NCBI GenBank assembly: GCA_001970955.1
Contig: MPUH01000435.1
Span: 1-54,546 of the forward strand
Origin: Stentor coeruleus
Taxonomy: Eukaryota > Ciliophora > Heterotrichea > Heterotrichida > Stentoridae
Direction: 5' to 3'
DNA length: 54,546 nucleotides
Shown: in pieces, positions 29,987-40,113 of the stretch
How the letters are laid out: the number at the start of each line of letters is the position of its first letter
Numbering within the stretch: position 1 is the stretch's first letter
Position numbers and translations under genes: made by a program
Notes under the pieces: model-generated
Told to the model about the DNA's origin: nothing
Seen by the model: the letters and a program-made list of their open reading frames with translations, nothing else
The model's database searches: none

Positions 29987-31048
29987 TTATAAGTTATTAA
30001 ACTCATCGTAGTAATCTTCGTAAAATGTGTCCAAATGGAACAAACTGCGATTGATATCCCGGATATCTTCCGCTTCAGAAATCACTGGAAAATATGAAAT
30101 TAGATTCTGCAACTCTTTGTCATAAGGGTTTTTAAACCAGGATATTATTGGTACACCATTGTTTAAATGGAATGCAAAACTTATAATAGCATTGTCAATA
30201 ATAACCATATCTTGTATCCTTCGATTGATAATACGAAGGTCTTTTATGTTAAAATTGTTGACTTGAACGCAGTGCTCTCGATAAAGCCGATGATGTATAA
30301 GTTTATTTTCTGGGTCTAAGTAATCCAAAATCACATCAGCATAACATTTATGCGAAGCAGTAAAGACTATAACTTCGAAAAGTTGACTTGCTGCTTCTAA
30401 ACATTCTATTGCGAATGGTCGGATATTCACACCAGCTACAGAAGTTTTGCCGTTAGGGAATTTTACAGGTAGAGAAACATGTCCTTTACCTACTCCTACA
30501 CAATGCACCAAAGTCTCATCCAAGTCAAAAATCACAGTTTTTCTCCCTTTATTCTCAGGTTTTTTAATCAAATTCACCATTTTTTCCTGAATCTTTTCCT
30601 CTGATATTTTCTTCAATCCTCTAATCCCTTTCAAAGACATAAAAGTCAGTCTCATATGTTCTTTATATATTTTATCGCTTTCAATGCCAATATCCTCATC
30701 AGAAATATCTCCTTTAATCAATGTATCTTCTGATAAAATTCCTTTAAACGGGTCTAATTCTTCAATTTTTGCTTTCATTTCATATAATTGTATCTGAATT
30801 TTCCGTTTTACTTTACTTAAACCTGATTTTAGTATTATTTTTGCTATTGATGTATCTTTAATCTTCCCATTATCGATTTTTTTGTTTTTTTCAGGATTTC
30901 CTGAAGTTTTTAGTGTATGGATTTCTTCTGAAGGTTTTCGTTCATGCTTTTGGTTTATATTTTTGAGGAAGTCTTGTGAACTCATTGAAAGGCTTTTAAA
31001 ACTTTTTGAATGCTTGTTTGGGATAGTTAGCGTTGAAGACTCTGACAT
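29987..31048 (-). CDS. FCP1/NIF-type (CTDSP-like) protein phosphatase
   Basis: HAD-superfamily Ser phosphatase, 353 residues. Residues 1-165 are a charged Ser-rich leader. The FCP1-homology domain spans about 168-345: TVIFDLDETLVHC with the catalytic DxDxT at 175-179, IRPFAIECLEAA, the EVIVFTASHKCYADVILDYL segment, RLYREHC, and VIIDNA followed by PIISWF. This order is that of CTDSPL2/SCP small phosphatases, which dephosphorylate the RNA polymerase II C-terminal domain or SMAD-type proteins. Catalytic Asp residues are intact. The long N-terminal extension favours CTDSPL2 over the short SCPs. Confidence 0.93.
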   Translation of the reverse strand: MSESSTLTIPNKHSKSFKSLSMSSQDFLKNINQKHERKPSEEIHTLKTSGNPEKNKKIDNGKIKDTSIAKIILKSGLSKVKRKIQIQLYEMKAKIEELDPFKGILSEDTLIKGDISDEDIGIESDKIYKEHMRLTFMSLKGIRGLKKISEEKIQEKMVNLIKKPENKGRKTVIFDLDETLVHCVGVGKGHVSLPVKFPNGKTSVAGVNIRPFAIECLEAASQLFEVIVFTASHKCYADVILDYLDPENKLIHHRLYREHCVQVNNFNIKDLRIINRRIQDMVIIDNAIISFAFHLNNGVPIISWFKNPYDKELQNLISYFPVISEAEDIRDINRSLFHLDTFYEDYYDEFNNL

Positions 31049-31813
31049 TTTATATTTAGGGTTTAGGAAATTTATGAAGGGTGAATAGGAGAAAGGATTT
31101 AAAAATATGCTGGAAAAAAGGATTATTTGGGATTTTTATGGTTTTTTGATTTAAAAGAACTTTTTAGGGTGATTTTTTATAAAAATGTTGGATGTAAAGC
31201 TTTGAAGATTAAATGATGGTATAATGGAGGGTATGATTAAGGATTAAATTGAAATGGTTTTTCCGGATTTAAGGATTTTTTTTTGGGTTGAAGTTGTTAT
31301 TGGAGGATTTGCCAGATTTATAGGATGATTGTTTTAAGGAAAACTATGAGAAAAACATCATANATTTTTTTTTGGGTTGAAGTTGTTATTGGAGGATTTG
31401 CCAGATTTATAGGATGATTGTTTTAAGGAAAACTATGAGAAAAAATATCATAACAAGCCTATCTAAATAGAATTATCCTCATATTATTAAACAAAATATG
31501 TTTGAAAATTTTCAGAGATTAAGTCCTCAGGAAGCTATAAACTCACAAAGAAATAAAAAAAATCTAAATTCGACAAGCAACCTTAACAACCCCAAAAATC
31601 TCCCTGAATTCTTTTATTCCACAACCCTAACACCCATCATCTAATCCTAATCATTCCACCTTTCCCAACCCTATCATCCTTTTATATCCTCTAAAACCTT
31701 ATTTCCTAAATCCTATTTCCCACACCTTCCACAAACAATAACCCTAACTTTATCTACCACAATCTCTAACATATCAAATAATTTAAATTCTCATATATAA
31801 ACTTATTAAATAA
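31049..31813. other. Divergent intergenic region with assembly duplication
   Basis: Lies between the minus-strand phosphatase and the plus-strand palmitoyltransferase. Plus strand is G-rich to about 31430 and C-rich after about 31540, so the two upstream regions meet near 31450-31540. An N-flanked duplication lies at 31275-31451. Confidence 0.6.
31275..31451. repeat. 88-bp duplication around N 31363 (assembly artefact)
   Basis: Left copy 31275-31362 and right copy from 31364 match except for a C/T near the end. Noncoding. Same signature as the other N sites. Confidence 0.9.
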
Positions 31814-32861
31814 ATGCCAAGAACCACTCCATTAACCTGCAACAAGATCATCGGGAATTTTTTCGTGATGTTTGTCTTATCTGTAATTCTGTTCATATAC
31901 TCCAACGTTATGAAAATATACTTTCCTCAATCAGACGGTATTTTTTTATTCAGTGCTTTGGGTCAAGGTATTTTTAGGATTTTTTCATCTATCAGTCTTC
32001 ATGCTGATATGGTGTTTTTTAAGGGCAATGCTCACTGACCCTGGTATTGTCCCACCTTTATGGGGTTTTTACATGGGAGATTCTGAAAACAAACGTCGAA
32101 GATATTGTTTAATGTGCCATGTTTTCAAGCCTGAACGATGTCATCATTGTTCAGCTTGTAATCGATGTGTTTTAAACATGGACCATCATTGCCGTAATTT
32201 TTATACAGCTTGGATTAATAACTGTGTTGGGTTTTATAATAGAAAGTTCTTTATGCTATTATTGGTTTATGTGTTGATATCTTTGTATATGGCTTTGATT
32301 TCTATGTCTTTTCCAGTATATGCTAAAATCAGATATTTAATATCAATACATTCAATTCCTGCTTATAACGATATTTTTATGCTTTCTGGGTACTTTTTGA
32401 ATTTGTTATTAGCTATGACGATTAGTATGTTTTTTAAGTTCCATATAAAACTTATTCTTAGTAATTCAACAACAATTGATAATATGGACAAAAAAAACAC
32501 ACAAAAAACGAATGTTTATGATAAAGGATCAACACTTAATTGGTATCAAGTCTTTGGTAAAAATAAACTTTTATGGTTATTGCCGATAACAGGGATATCG
32601 GGTAAACCTATAGGAGATGGGGTTATTTGGACTCAGGAAAATAATAATATTGATGAAGAAGTACCAGGAAATGAAGTTGAGGTTAGGAAAAGCGTACCAG
32701 GAAGTAGTGATACAGGGAAAATAAATTCTACTCCGCAAATTGGCGCATCGAGCATTGATAGGGTCCAAAATTCAGAAATCAAAAGAAAAGATGAAATTGA
32801 CTCCAAGCCTTCGACGGATTCTTTTAGGAAAGGAAATAATAGTTACCAGAGTTTAAGATAA
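31814..32861 (+). CDS. DHHC palmitoyltransferase, two tiny introns
   Basis: Membrane S-acyltransferase of about 338 residues after splicing. Exon 1 is 31814-31937 (first membrane helix near 13-32). A 16-nt intron (31938-31953) shifts the frame into the second membrane helix (FLGFFHLSVFMLIWCFL) and TDPGIVPP, the DPG motif. The Cys-rich domain follows (YCLMCHVFKPERCHHCSACN). A 15-nt intron (32194-32208) sits inside the catalytic signature; removing it turns DHHC-RNFYTA-WINNCVG into the canonical DHHCPWINNCVG. Two further helices follow, at about 130-155 and 175-200, then a soluble charged tail. It transfers palmitate to Cys of target proteins; a candidate substrate type in this window is the MGSCC kinase (inference). 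Confidence 0.95.
31938..31953 (+). other. 16-nt intron in DHHC gene
   Basis: GTATTTTTTTATTCAG. It joins the frame of 31814 to that of the DHHC domain, a shift that requires a length of 1 modulo 3. A second 16-nt GT...AG candidate exists at 31962-31977 but would start GTCAAG and delete helix residues. Confidence 0.85.
32194..32208 (+). other. 15-nt intron inside the DHHC motif
   Basis: GTAATTTTTATACAG, in frame and free of stops, so an ORF finder reads through it. Removal recreates DHHCPWINNCVG exactly, which is strong homology support. Confidence 0.96.
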
Positions 32862-33763
32862 AATAATGATTTTTTATTAGTTTGAATTGTAAAAAATCGG
32901 GTTAGGGTAAGGTTTTATTAATTTTATAAGATTTATGTTGTTGTTTTTTTTATAGGGAAGTTTTTTTTTTGCTGAATTTATAAGAAGTTTATGAGTATTT
33001 TTTAAGACTTTGATTGGTGAAGGGGATATTTTAGAGAACTTGTGTATTTTGGATAGGATTTGCAGGATTTAATATGGTTGAGTATATATTGGATTATGGG
33101 ATTTATGATAGGATTTTTTTTAGTTGAGGAATATATGAGATTTTAAATATTTTTATATATAAATTTATGAGTTGAATATGCATTAGTTATTTATTACTGG
33201 ATGAAAACCTTGTATTAGTTGATTTCTGATAATCTTCAACTATCAAGTAAATATTTTCGATATTGATATTTCAATTTTAGACTCTAGACAATAACACAAC
33301 CCTTACAACTTAACTTCAGTTGAAAACTTTCTAATCCCATTATTCATTTAATATAATTTTTCTGAACTATTTCTTTTAAACTATTTTTTCAGTTTTTGCA
33401 CTTGCAGCTTGCCTAAAGATTTCTATATTCATTTACACCCTATTGTCAAGATTTTCATAGACTTTTACTCTGCTCCAATAATAAAAAGTCCAACCCTTTA
33501 AATAATCCCATTAATTAACACAAATAAACCTAACCAATCCAACTTTTCACAAAAAAAAAAATCACCTTCTACCTTTTCCCAAACCAAATCCTTCCAAACT
33601 CCCTTCATCTTATTCCCACCACAAATCTCTTGCCATCCTCAGCAAATTCCCTAAAACCCAAAAAAAATCCATAAATTTTCCAAAATTTCCCTATCCTAAC
33701 ACTCTCCTCCTAAAATTCTTATAACTTATTCATTAACCCAATAATCAAAAATCCATCCTTTCC
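32862..33763. other. Intergenic, 3' flanks of convergent genes
   Basis: Plus strand is G/T-rich to about 33170 and C/A-rich and nearly G-free from about 33480 to 33763. The pattern matches two convergent transcription units. No gene seen. Confidence 0.65.
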
Positions 33764-34165
33764 CTACTCCTTCTTATTTTCCTCAACTTTTTCTTCCTCT
33801 CCAGAGCTATCCCCATTAGCATCATTTGTAGCCTCCCGAGTATTTTTTTCTATCCTCATTATTTCTTCAGGATCAGAACATATAGGATTCTTAGTACATT
33901 TAGCGCATACCCCTTTATCATTTGCACATTTATCACATATTGTCCTATAAGCTTTTATTATCTCTTTCTGTTGACACAAATTACAACGTCCAGGTACAGT
34001 CCTTTGTTTATATTTCCTAAACTTTTTCCTCCAGACCATTTTTGCAATACATCTAACACAAAGTACATCTACAGGCTCTTCAGCAATTTTCTTAGTGAGC
34101 TTAGAGTTTTTATTGTGTTTAAAGGCAAAAACGTTCTGATGGGCAGGTCTTTTACCTTTTTTCAT
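33764..34165 (-). CDS. C9orf85: C9orf85-like (DUF2039) Cys-rich protein
   Basis: 133-residue protein of the conserved eukaryotic family typified by human C9orf85; molecular function unknown. The N terminus is KRPAHQNVFAFKHNKNSK, as in the family. Four CxxC pairs follow: LCVRC, RCNLC, ICDKC and VCAKC, spaced as zinc-binding knuckles, with the conserved WRKKFRKYKQ between the first and second. The C terminus is acidic and ends in Lys/Glu repeats. It shares a 61-bp divergent intergenic region with the alpha/beta hydrolase at 34227. Confidence 0.88.
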   Translation of the reverse strand: MKKGKRPAHQNVFAFKHNKNSKLTKKIAEEPVDVLCVRCIAKMVWRKKFRKYKQRTVPGRCNLCQQKEIIKAYRTICDKCANDKGVCAKCTKNPICSDPEEIMRIEKNTREATNDANGDSSGEEEKVEENKKE

Positions 34166-34226
34166 TATAATATGGCAGTATAATATTTAGTATTAAGATA
34201 AAATAGGTATGATTACGTAATAAAAA
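34166..34226. promoter_or_regulatory. 61-bp divergent promoter region
   Basis: Only 61 bp separate the two start codons of the C9orf85-like gene and the hydrolase gene. Both promoters and leaders must lie here or overlap the genes. It is AT-rich with TATA-like strings in both directions. Confidence 0.6.
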
Positions 34227-34967
34227 ATGCTTGGCATACACGCAAGCAATGGTAACAAGATGGGCTATGTGCTTACAATAAAAGATTTCAGGTCTAATAA
34301 TATAGTTATTATCGTCCATGGAGCAGTTTGTAATAAAGATGACCATTTTTATGGGTCCTTAAGTAAACTCTTATCATTTAATACTTTAAGATTTGACTTA
34401 GAAGGTAATGGAGATAGTGAAGGAGAGTTTTCAATTGGTAAATATCCTGAAGAAACTGATAATATTCATAGTGCAGTTCTTTGGTGTAGATCACATAATT
34501 TTAATGTTATTTGTATTATTGGACATTCTAAAGCTGCTGATGAAGCTATTATGTATTCTTCTATTTATGGAGATGTTGATTATTATGTTGCTATTGCTGG
34601 GAGATTTTATATGGATAAATACGGACATTTTCTTGAACAATGTATGGAGGAGATTAAAAAATCTGGTGTGGCAATTGTTGAAAAAAGAGGTAAACAACTT
34701 AGGATTACTAAACAAGGAATGGAAGATAAAGCTAATGTTGATATGGAAAAATATTGTAATGAAGCCAGAGGAGGGTTTTGTGTTATACATGGTAATGCTG
34801 ATACTGTGATACCTTTAGATGATGGATATAAAATAAGGGATTTACTTGGAGAAAGGTGTCAGATGTTTGTGGAAGTACAGGGATCTGACCACTTTTTCGA
34901 AGGTTTTGATAAGGAGCTGGGGAGGATTATTGAAGAGTTTTTGAGAAAGATTAGTTCTAAGGTTTAG
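34227..34967 (+). CDS. Alpha/beta hydrolase
   Basis: 246-residue serine hydrolase fold. Oxyanion-loop region IVIIVHGAVCNKDDHFY at about 26-42, the RFDLEGNGDSEG strand-loop at 55-66, nucleophile elbow GHSKA with Ser101, acid Asp192 in HGNADTVIP, and His222 in GSDHFF. All members of the triad are visible. The closest resemblance by eye is to small esterase-like or serine-aminopeptidase-like cytosolic hydrolases of eukaryotes (HGxxxxKDD pattern). No signal peptide. Substrate unknown. A 15-nt GT...AG string inside the gene (GTAAATATCCTGAAG) is probably coding, because it encodes GKYPEE of the family-like GNYxKE segment. Confidence 0.9.
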   Translation: MLGIHASNGNKMGYVLTIKDFRSNNIVIIVHGAVCNKDDHFYGSLSKLLSFNTLRFDLEGNGDSEGEFSIGKYPEETDNIHSAVLWCRSHNFNVICIIGHSKAADEAIMYSSIYGDVDYYVAIAGRFYMDKYGHFLEQCMEEIKKSGVAIVEKRGKQLRITKQGMEDKANVDMEKYCNEARGGFCVIHGNADTVIPLDDGYKIRDLLGERCQMFVEVQGSDHFFEGFDKELGRIIEEFLRKISSKV

Positions 34968-35519
34968 ATAAGAATAGAATTTTTAGTATGGGTTTTTTTT
35001 AGATTTGATTTGTTGGATTGCTACAATTTATATGTGGACTTTTTAGAAGTGTGATAAAAACTTGTGGGTTATTTTTTTTAATTAAAAGAATGTAAAAGTT
35101 AAAAGTTAAAAGATATTTTTTGATAAGAAAAAAGTTTGGAGAAGAATATATAAAAATGTTTTATGGAATAGGTTTTAATAACACTTAGAGATTAAGATTA
35201 GATTAATAATTATAATTTTTTTATCCTTTGGTAAAATTATCAAGTGAAATCATCATAAAATCTAAAGACCTCTTCGAATTTTTCATTTCAGCATTAAAAA
35301 ATCTGACCAAGCCCACAATAAATCCGTTTATATTTTTGAATCATAATAGTATTTCCTTATCCAAAAGCACAAAGTTCAAATGACTTATTCTAATACTAAG
35401 TAAGCGCACAAAAAAATATTAAACCATATATATATTCTTTCAATACACATAAACTTTAAAATTTATTACCCAAAAACTCAACCTCCATAAAAAATTCTCT
35501 ATTTTTTTTTTAAAAATAT
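34968..35519. other. Intergenic region
   Basis: G/T-rich to about 35180, then C/A-rich, as expected between convergent genes. A short TAAAAGT triplication occurs near 35093-35112. No gene seen. Confidence 0.6.
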
Positions 35520-38500
35520 CTATCTAGGGTGTAACTGTGCCGAAGTACATCTCTGCTTATAAATATCTAACATGGTCTTATACTCCACCATATTATCCCT
35601 AAATGCAACTCCAAGTATTTTCCTCCAATGTTCTTCTCCTAATGGTAAATCCTGTAATATCGGGCCCATAACTTCCTTAGCTTTTCCATACTCACATCTT
35701 CCTCCTCTACTAACCTGTTCAAACATATCAATAAGCATTCTCCTATTTTTCGCAATAATTTTACAAACATCTTCATATTGTCTTGAGTCTTCCCAAGTGT
35801 TTTTTTCAGCATCTTTAAATGTATTCAACCATTCTCTCATATCTAAAACCCCATCTTTACGTATATCAATAATATCAAAAAGATCTTTTATTACAGGAAA
35901 TGCTGGTACTGGTTCTCTAGCAAGATCACTAAGTCTTTGTACTAAAGATGTAAAAGTATTAAAAGATAATTTTCCTGAACGTTCTAAATCGAATTGGTTA
36001 AAAGCATCTCGAGGTGAGAGCATAAAAGAACACATATGCATTCTCATAGAATTTAAACGATGTTGACAACTTGATTTTATTTGTTTTTCAGTATCTGAAG
36101 TTTTAAACTGTTTTTGGAACTCTTGCCAGTCAATCATCCCATCGTTGTTGGTGTCAATACGAGCAAGAAGGTTGTCTATATCTTTTGATAAAAGCCCGAT
36201 GTTTAGTTTTCGCATGGCGTTACGGAATTCTATCAATGAAAGGGTACCTGAATTATCAGTGTCCATTTCTCGGAATATATCTTCAATACTATAAGGACTT
36301 GCTCTTATTAGCGCTTGAAGTCTTTTAAGTGGGTCTTCACTTAAAGAACTTTTATATGATGACGTTGTTAAACTCGATCTTGCTGTACTTGGCTTACTTC
36401 TTGAAGCTGAAAAATTACTCATATACCTCCCATCGTCAAACACTTCTTTAAACTCTTTAAAACTAACAAATGAGTTGTCTGTAAAAACTTTTTTCCATAA
36501 CCCAGTTATGTCGTTTTTCCCAAACCTTTTAGGGATAATGTTTTCTATTGCTTTTTCAAAATCTTTTATACTGATTTTCTGTGGTGGCGTCCCTGTATGA
36601 AAAGTTAAAAAGTAATCAAAAGCTGTTTTAACATCTGAAAAACTACTCCTTATCGCATCTTTTACTTCTTGTAAACATGTGGCTGAATAATTAAAACTTC
36701 CTAAACATAAACTCCAGTCTTCTTGAGTCAAGTATCCTTTTTTATGAGGGTCTAAATAAGCGAATAGATTTTGTATAAGTTGATTTGTTAGACGATATTC
36801 TATAAGAACTTGATTTTCATTAACCCATTGAGTGAAGTTTTCTAAGGTTATTTTTGATGAACTTTTTGATATCTCATTAAAAGCTTGTTGGGAGTTTTCA
36901 TATTTTTTCGATATGAAAAGACCTATTGTTTGTTTTGCAGAGTCACGCCATTCAGGCATACGTTTTTCTTCAAAAATGCATTTGAAATCAGCTAATTGGA
37001 TAGTATCACGTTTGTAGACATCACAAAGTTTATAAATACGATCGATTTTTTGAGAAGATAGTTCTTGTTCTTTAAGTTTCAATACCCCAACAAGAGCTTT
37101 TTTTAAATCATCTTTACTTATAATTCCATCGAAATCCTTATCAAATGCCCTAAAAGCTTCTTCAATTGACACATCCTCCATAACAATCCATGTCCTAATT
37201 TTCTCCATAATCCCATTCTCCCAGTCCCATGAATCATTTGTCTGTGTACTTTTCAAATCGCTATACTTCAAAATCTCAGCAAATGTATCAAAATCAACAA
37301 TTCCTATATTTTTTTTATCAAAGTAATTAAACAATGCAGTTTTTATAGGTGGTGATATTTCTATAATCTTATCTAACCCATCACAAAACTCTTTACATGA
37401 AATAAGCCCATTTTTTTCACTATCAAACATATTAAACGCTTCCTGATACCCAATTTTTTTCTGAGCAAGTACTTTCCTAATATCCGCAATAATAATCCCA
37501 GCTTTATCTTTACTAATAATTTCCTGTTCAAATGTTTCACGGTTTTTATCTAAAGTGCACATAAGGTCAGTTATATCAATCCAACCATCTTGATTAGTAT
37601 CAAATAATCCAGCCCATCTATTCGCATCATTTCTATTAATTTCCTTATGTATTTTACTACTAAGGAACTCAGCGAATTTTATAACTTGTATTCGTCCATT
37701 ATATCTTGTAAGAAAATCTTCAGGTCTTATAGCGTTTTGTTTTAAATATACCAAAAACCTAGAAATAATCATTTTAAATGGATCACTTGACTCAGCTCTA
37801 GGTCTTATTCTTTCTAAAAACCACACATAATCTATTGTATTAAGACCTCTACCTAAAGCTCTACTAAGCTTATCAATCTCACTTACAGTCAAACCAAGCC
37901 CTGCTTTATTAACACAATCAGCAAAAGCCCCAATATCAATTTTCCCCATACACCTTTGATCAATATCTTCAAATAATTTCTTCACATAATCGTAATTCCC
38001 TTTACTTTTCACTTTATCCAATAATAAATTCATCCAATTATTATCAGGATGTGATGATATTTTCTCTACAAATTCATTGACGTTTATATCAGAATTCAAT
38101 CCAGTTAATGACCTTGCTATTTCTACTGCTTTATTTGAATTTAATGATGGGTCGATTCTTTGTAAAGCTAGACAAAGTTCTTCAATTGTAAGTTTAGTTT
38201 TACCTTTTAAGTCCATTTTCATTAAGATTTCATTTGGATCTAAACCATATGATATGATTGTATCACGCATTTCATTTAGTTCGGTATCTTCTTGATAAAG
38301 TTTACCTTTGAATTCATTTTCATCTAGTTTACTGTCGTTTTTTGTGTCGAGTAAACGGAAGAAAATCTCAGCTTCGGGTCCTGAAATGTCAAGACGGGAT
38401 ACTGCTTTGATGAATTGATCTTTAGTCATGAATTCATTTGAAGAAGAACTTAGTTGAAGAAGTCGATTAAAACCTTGCAAAGCTGAGAATCTGTTGATTT

Positions 38501-39557
38501 TAAGCCAGTTTTTAACTTTTTCCATTGAAGAAACCTCAGTTTTGCGAGGGTTTTCGGAAACTTGGAACTTATTGTAAAACTCACTTTCGGTCATTGAAAG
38601 TTTACCTTTAGCTGCTTTTCTAAATGCATGTTCTGCTTCAAAACCTTTGACTACTCCTTTGCTTTGTTGTGTGATATATTCGACAAAGTCATCAAGTTCT
38701 AATAAACCGTTTTTCCTACAAGCTTTGCGGAAGAATTCTTGTAAGTTGTAGTCGTTTAGGTATTTTTTAACTATTGCTACATTCTCGTCATAAACTGGAG
38801 CCCAGGAACTGGCTTGACTGGCAATATCGCTAAAAACTGATACGTCTGAAGATTCAGGGGCTAGTAAATTTCTCACACCTTTTATTAAATCTAAAGGTGA
38901 AGCTTGAATAAATCCACATTCTCTTAATATCGCTTTAAGCTGATGGATGTTTAAAGCAACTGCAGCTTTTTTAAGTAATGAAAGGAGCTCAGAAGCTGTA
39001 CAAATAACTCTTGGGCGCATACCTCCTTCTTGACTGTATTTTGTGATTTCTAAACGTTTTTCCCAGATTTTTTTAGCTAAAGGGACTACTGAAGTGTGAT
39101 TGTAATTGGCAGTTATGTCTGAATGAACTGATGCTGTAGGACGTTTAGTATAAGATCTATTCTTAGCTAAGGATTCTAAGAATAGTTTATAGTAGATTTT
39201 ATTTGAACTTTTACACCCTGTTGCATTGATAAGATGCGCTACAACTTGTTCTGTGATTTTTGGGTTTTCAAGCATATATAAGGATTCAGCAAATTCTTCT
39301 ATTGTAAGAAGTCCTCTTCCAGCTTGGTCTTTCATAGAGAAAATCAAACGTAGTTTGGATTCGTTGTCTAGAATATAGTCTATGGTTGACCGGGCTTCTT
39401 GGAGAAAAGGCTTAGAATAATTTTTTCCTTGTTGATCGTTTTGGAAACTTGCGAAGGATTTGTGAGAGATTGGATATTCGATTAGCTCACGGTCTGGGAT
39501 TAAATGGCTTGAGGATGATGGTCTGCTTAGCGATTGTCTTTGATTAGCGCTTTCCAT
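35520..39557 (-). CDS. Giant multi-EF-hand protein (1345 residues)
   Basis: Protein made almost entirely of EF-hand helix-loop-helix units. Loops with good calcium ligands include DTDNSGTLSLIEF (about 1098), DTNNDGMIDWQEF (about 1134), DKDFDGIISKDDL (about 804), DTNQDGWIDITDL (about 650), DTKNDSKLDENEF (about 402), DSEKNGLISCKEF (about 708) and DIRKDGVLDMREW (about 1228). Others are degenerate, for example DPHKKGYLTQEDW and DLERSGKLSFNTF. I count at least nine recognisable loops. No membrane segment, kinase or other domain is visible. Possible roles are calcium-binding cortical filament or axonemal protein, which is inference. The frame is one uninterrupted exon. Ser/Thr-rich linker near 1045-1065. 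Confidence 0.92.
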   Translation of the reverse strand: MESANQRQSLSRPSSSSHLIPDRELIEYPISHKSFASFQNDQQGKNYSKPFLQEARSTIDYILDNESKLRLIFSMKDQAGRGLLTIEEFAESLYMLENPKITEQVVAHLINATGCKSSNKIYYKLFLESLAKNRSYTKRPTASVHSDITANYNHTSVVPLAKKIWEKRLEITKYSQEGGMRPRVICTASELLSLLKKAAVALNIHQLKAILRECGFIQASPLDLIKGVRNLLAPESSDVSVFSDIASQASSWAPVYDENVAIVKKYLNDYNLQEFFRKACRKNGLLELDDFVEYITQQSKGVVKGFEAEHAFRKAAKGKLSMTESEFYNKFQVSENPRKTEVSSMEKVKNWLKINRFSALQGFNRLLQLSSSSNEFMTKDQFIKAVSRLDISGPEAEIFFRLLDTKNDSKLDENEFKGKLYQEDTELNEMRDTIISYGLDPNEILMKMDLKGKTKLTIEELCLALQRIDPSLNSNKAVEIARSLTGLNSDINVNEFVEKISSHPDNNWMNLLLDKVKSKGNYDYVKKLFEDIDQRCMGKIDIGAFADCVNKAGLGLTVSEIDKLSRALGRGLNTIDYVWFLERIRPRAESSDPFKMIISRFLVYLKQNAIRPEDFLTRYNGRIQVIKFAEFLSSKIHKEINRNDANRWAGLFDTNQDGWIDITDLMCTLDKNRETFEQEIISKDKAGIIIADIRKVLAQKKIGYQEAFNMFDSEKNGLISCKEFCDGLDKIIEISPPIKTALFNYFDKKNIGIVDFDTFAEILKYSDLKSTQTNDSWDWENGIMEKIRTWIVMEDVSIEEAFRAFDKDFDGIISKDDLKKALVGVLKLKEQELSSQKIDRIYKLCDVYKRDTIQLADFKCIFEEKRMPEWRDSAKQTIGLFISKKYENSQQAFNEISKSSSKITLENFTQWVNENQVLIEYRLTNQLIQNLFAYLDPHKKGYLTQEDWSLCLGSFNYSATCLQEVKDAIRSSFSDVKTAFDYFLTFHTGTPPQKISIKDFEKAIENIIPKRFGKNDITGLWKKVFTDNSFVSFKEFKEVFDDGRYMSNFSASRSKPSTARSSLTTSSYKSSLSEDPLKRLQALIRASPYSIEDIFREMDTDNSGTLSLIEFRNAMRKLNIGLLSKDIDNLLARIDTNNDGMIDWQEFQKQFKTSDTEKQIKSSCQHRLNSMRMHMCSFMLSPRDAFNQFDLERSGKLSFNTFTSLVQRLSDLAREPVPAFPVIKDLFDIIDIRKDGVLDMREWLNTFKDAEKNTWEDSRQYEDVCKIIAKNRRMLIDMFEQVSRGGRCEYGKAKEVMGPILQDLPLGEEHWRKILGVAFRDNMVEYKTMLDIYKQRCTSAQLHPR

Positions 39558-39621
39558 ATTATAAGCATTTGTATAATGCTTTGATTTGAAAGTAAGTTAT
39601 AAGGGCTATACTATGGTTATC

Positions 39622-40113
39622 TTAATTTTTTATATATCTAGTCTTAATAACCTTTCGATTAGAGTTTAATTTTGAGTATTTATACCCCTGGAATCCTTTT
39701 CTCTGGGTGCTTTCAGGATTTATTCTGAATTTATCCTGCCTGCATATATTCCCTTCAGAAAAATCTTTAGGTTTTAATGTTTCTCTATACATTTCTAAAG
39801 ACGATCTGCTGTCTCCAAAATCGTCAATATCAAAAATCTTAGCTTTTACAAGACAAAAAGAACTTTTTGGACTTTGTATTAACGGAAGTCGCAGATTCAT
39901 TTTATGTGAATTCAAATCTTCATATTTCTTTTTATGTTCAATCCGCTCAGAAAAAAGCATTTTTTTTATCATTGAACCTGGAGATTTGCATTTGAGCCCT
40001 TGGTCTCTTTGAGTGAATATAGTAGTTTCTGGCATATAAGCAATATCAATATACTTTTTTTGAAGAACTTTCCGGCTCTTGTTTGTCAATCCTTGGGTAT
40101 CCATAAATTGCAT
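39622..40113 (-). CDS. Unrecognised basic 163-residue protein
   Basis: Uninterrupted 163-codon frame, basic and hydrophilic, no membrane segment and no known domain (MQFMDTQGLTNKSRKVLQ at the start, NRKVIKTRYIKN at the end). It lies only 64 bp upstream of the giant EF-hand gene on the same strand, so the two could be co-regulated. Low-complexity tail rich in Lys and Asn. Likely a real gene from codon usage and flanking skew, but no function can be given. Confidence 0.65.
   Translation of the reverse strand: MQFMDTQGLTNKSRKVLQKKYIDIAYMPETTIFTQRDQGLKCKSPGSMIKKMLFSERIEHKKKYEDLNSHKMNLRLPLIQSPKSSFCLVKAKIFDIDDFGDSRSSLEMYRETLKPKDFSEGNICRQDKFRINPESTQRKGFQGYKYSKLNSNRKVIKTRYIKN

Noticed and set aside
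31962..31977. Alternative 16-nt intron in the DHHC gene
   Set aside because: Begins GTCAAG and would remove membrane-helix residues; the 31938-31953 candidate fits the consensus better.
34436..34450. 15-nt GT...AG string in the hydrolase gene as an intron
   Set aside because: It encodes a segment expected in the family, and the frame is open without splicing.
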